A DNA stretch of 64,000 nucleotides. Source: Ulvibacter litoralis (lineage in GTDB: Bacteria; Bacteroidota; Bacteroidia; Flavobacteriales; Flavobacteriaceae). Both the position numbers and the translations under genes were made by a program. This document shows, one piece after another, positions 62,558 to 64,000 of the stretch. The notes below the pieces were generated by a model. That model did no database searches and was not told where the DNA came from. It saw nothing but the letters and a program-made list of their open reading frames with translations. The stretch's first letter is position 1. The number at the start of each line of letters is the position of its first letter. The stretch covers positions 372,001-436,000 of the forward strand of contig NZ_FNBA01000002.1 in the NCBI RefSeq assembly GCF_900102055.1. Direction: 5' to 3'.

Positions 62558-62565
62558 TATTTTTG
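62558..62565 (+). promoter_or_regulatory. -7 box (TATTTTTG) of the PhnP-like gene
   Basis: Perfect TAnnTTTG five bases before ATG 62571, so the mRNA would start at or near the start codon. Confidence 0.55.
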
Positions 62566-62570
62566 TACAG

Positions 62571-63347
62571 ATGAATTCAAGTATAACCGTTACATTTTTA
62601 GGCACAGGAACTTCACAAGGAATCCCTGTAATAGGCAGTGATCATCCTGTCTGTAAAAGCACCAATCCAAAAGATAAAAGACTGCGAGTTTCTGTGATGT
62701 TGCAATGGGATTCTGCAACCTATGTAATAGATTGTGGTCCTGATTTCAGACAACAAATGCTTCGTGAAAATGTCTCTAAAGTGGATGGCATCTTGCTTAC
62801 TCACGAGCATAGCGATCATACAGCAGGTATTGATGATATTCGTCCATTCAATTTTAGACAAGGTAATATTCCTTTCTTTGCTGAAAAGAGGGTGTTTGAT
62901 GCGTTGAAACAACGTTTTGCTTATATTTTTGAAACTGAAAATAAGTACCCTGGCGCTCCAACAATAGATGAAATAGAAATTGATAAGGATTCTGTTTTTA
63001 CGCTAGCAGGGAAAGAAGTTATCACAATTGAAGCATTACACAATACATTGCCTGTTTTAGGGTTTAAAGTAGGCGGATTTACGTATTTAACAGATGTAAA
63101 AACTATTGCTGAAACTGAAATAGAAAAAATTAAAAACACCGATGTATTGGTGATAAATGCCTTACGAGAAGCACCGCATCAATCACATTTCAACTTAGCG
63201 GAAGCATTGGCATTTATTGAAACGGTAGCTCCTAAAAAAGCATATTTAACACATATTAGTCATTTATTGGGTTTTCACGACGAAGTTGAAAAACAATTGC
63301 CTAACAACGTACATTTGGCGTACGACACCTTAAAAATTATAGTATAG
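62571..63347 (+). CDS. PhnP-like MBL-fold hydrolase
   Basis: 258 residues. MBL fold with LTHEHSDHTAGIDDIRPFN (HxHxDH and Asp, about 82-100), TYVIDCGPDFRQQ earlier, and NALREAPHQSHFNLAEAL plus LTHISHLLGFHDE near the end (metal-binding His). Fits the phosphoribosyl 1,2-cyclic phosphate phosphodiesterase/tRNase Z-like branch. No phosphonate genes nearby, so it may act on another cyclic phosphate. The next gene starts two bases after its stop. Confidence 0.88.
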   Translation: MNSSITVTFLGTGTSQGIPVIGSDHPVCKSTNPKDKRLRVSVMLQWDSATYVIDCGPDFRQQMLRENVSKVDGILLTHEHSDHTAGIDDIRPFNFRQGNIPFFAEKRVFDALKQRFAYIFETENKYPGAPTIDEIEIDKDSVFTLAGKEVITIEALHNTLPVLGFKVGGFTYLTDVKTIAETEIEKIKNTDVLVINALREAPHQSHFNLAEALAFIETVAPKKAYLTHISHLLGFHDEVEKQLPNNVHLAYDTLKIIV

Positions 63348-63349
63348 TT

Positions 63350-63847
63350 ATGAGAAAAAGTATTTTTATGTACTTGTTTTTTTTCGCAGTATTGTTTATC
63401 ATTTTTCAATACATGAATGAAAAAACCATTTTTGAATCACAGGAAAGACAAATAACAAGTCTTACCGAAAAGGCAGTGAAAGCAGCTGATTCTGTAGAAA
63501 CATTAAACAATCGAGTGCTTGACCTTAATTACTTCACCTTACAAGGGAATGAAAATGCGGTTTCTTATTTTGAAGGCATAGGATTGGATGCCCAGAAAGT
63601 AGAAGCGATGGTGTCAGATATTATCTACGATAAGAATGTAGAAGCAGGAGGGAACTCATTAATTCCAATGGAAGGGATTAATGGCGTAATGCGTATTAAC
63701 AAACTTAAGTTTTTAAATCATAAATGGATTCTAGCCGATTTTTCAGACGGAACACATTGGGGTGAAGTTGTTATCGAATATTTCTTTGATGAAAAGAATG
63801 AGCTTCATTTAAAAACATTGTCTTCTACGCTCTATCCTTCAAAATAA
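63350..63847 (+). CDS. Membrane-anchored protein, function unknown
   Basis: 165 residues. N-terminal span about 6-22 (FMYLFFFAVLFIIFQYM), short coiled coil about 25-60 (ITSLTEKAVKAADSVETLNN), then a mixed alpha/beta part with FSDGTHWGEVVIEYFF. The main body is likely periplasmic. Two bases after the PhnP-like hydrolase, so co-translated. I do not recognise a family; hydrolase-like annotation is sometimes given but unsupported. Confidence 0.6.
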   Translation: MRKSIFMYLFFFAVLFIIFQYMNEKTIFESQERQITSLTEKAVKAADSVETLNNRVLDLNYFTLQGNENAVSYFEGIGLDAQKVEAMVSDIIYDKNVEAGGNSLIPMEGINGVMRINKLKFLNHKWILADFSDGTHWGEVVIEYFFDEKNELHLKTLSSTLYPSK

Positions 63848-63883
63848 ATTTGAAGGATTTACAACACTTTCCGAAGTAAAAAA

Positions 63884-64000
63884 TTAGCAATTCTTTTTAG
63901 AAAGCCATTCCTTGAATTCATAAAAATTTTGAGGTGACACACCGTGGCCAACTGGAAATTCAGAATAGGTGCAATCAATCCCTAACTTTGCTAAGAAAGG
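63884..64000 (-). CDS. Alpha/beta hydrolase (phospholipase/carboxylesterase family), C-terminal part
   Basis: The last 38 residues before a TAA at 63884-63886: TYSEFPVGHGVSPQNFYEFKE then WLSKKNC. YPVGHGVSP with the catalytic His is the C-terminal signature of the phospholipase/carboxylesterase family. The N-terminal part with the Ser nucleophile lies beyond the right edge. Confidence 0.75.
   Translation of the reverse strand, partial: PFLAKLGIDCTYSEFPVGHGVSPQNFYEFKEWLSKKNC

Noticed and set aside
1-64000. Defence islands, CRISPR arrays, prophage, IS elements
   Set aside because: No direct-repeat arrays, no transposase, integrase or phage gene and no defence nuclease or toxin pair was seen; gene content is housekeeping and envelope.

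Overview
The window is a stretch of chromosome from a member of the Flavobacteriaceae (phylum Bacteroidota). The evidence is AT-rich DNA, Bacteroidota-type promoter boxes (TAnnTTTG at -7) in front of many genes, almost no Shine-Dalgarno sequences, and family-typical genes: DUF4290 next to murA, DUF2911, DUF4834, DUF4249 with an STN-domain TonB receptor, a fused ResB-CcsA protein, a group III truncated haemoglobin, and the Maf/UbiA/KdsC/DUF2520 run. I saw no rRNA, tRNA, CRISPR array, prophage or insertion sequence. It reads as core genome rather than an island. Both ends cut through genes (an AAA ATPase on the left, an alpha/beta hydrolase on the right).

Layout. 0-3 kb: ATPase, DUF493, DUF4290, murA. 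3-6.5 kb: coiled-coil membrane protein, mono-cluster ferredoxin-like protein, photolyase, DUF2911 protein. 6.6-11 kb: operon of a PIG-L deacetylase, a 42-residue membrane protein and a sodium:solute symporter. 11-15.2 kb: small MscS, Maf, UbiA, KdsC, DUF2520, Crp/Fnr regulator, all on the minus strand. 15.2-19.2 kb: small membrane protein, globin, cytochrome c maturation fusion. 19.2-27 kb: membrane-bound LuxR-like regulator, fumC, a 55-residue membrane protein, a secreted protein, a TonB-type barrel, ArsC-like. 27.2-33.7 kb: four-gene operon for an outer-membrane transport or sensing system (secreted protein, STN-TonB receptor, DUF4249 lipoprotein, barrel-less plug protein). 33.7-38 kb: lipid-type MBL hydrolase, cyclase, pentapeptide protein, miaE, prfB with its +1 frameshift. 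38-43 kb: secreted protein, threonine aldolase, DUF1508, OmpA-family repeat protein, thioredoxin-like, YbaB. 43-50 kb: prolyl oligopeptidase, cysteine-synthase-like enzyme, alpha-oxoamine synthase, GNAT-like acyltransferase, barrel protein. 50-54.4 kb: DUF4834, YfhO, glycosyltransferase. 54.4-58.8 kb: a very basic repeat-rich secreted protein, a likely small RNA, uvrA. 59-64 kb: ECF sigma factor with a 50-residue partner, an endonuclease III without Fe-S cysteines, Bcp, a 482-residue conserved protein, a PhnP-like hydrolase.

The most unusual signal lies between 54.4 and 56.0 kb. Two minus-strand sequences fit sigma-54 promoters (TTGGCACG-N4-TTG). One precedes the basic secreted protein. The other sits just after uvrA and would drive an RNA of about 100 nt that starts with a hairpin at the predicted first base and ends in a rho-independent terminator. 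This RNA and the 3' end of the protein's mRNA share a 19-base identical sequence just before their hairpins. Other leads are a possible sulfonolipid/sphingolipid gene set at 45.5-49.2 kb, MurA with Asp in place of the catalytic Cys, a 23-residue tandem repeat in the OmpA-family protein, and an inverted repeat over the uvrA promoter.
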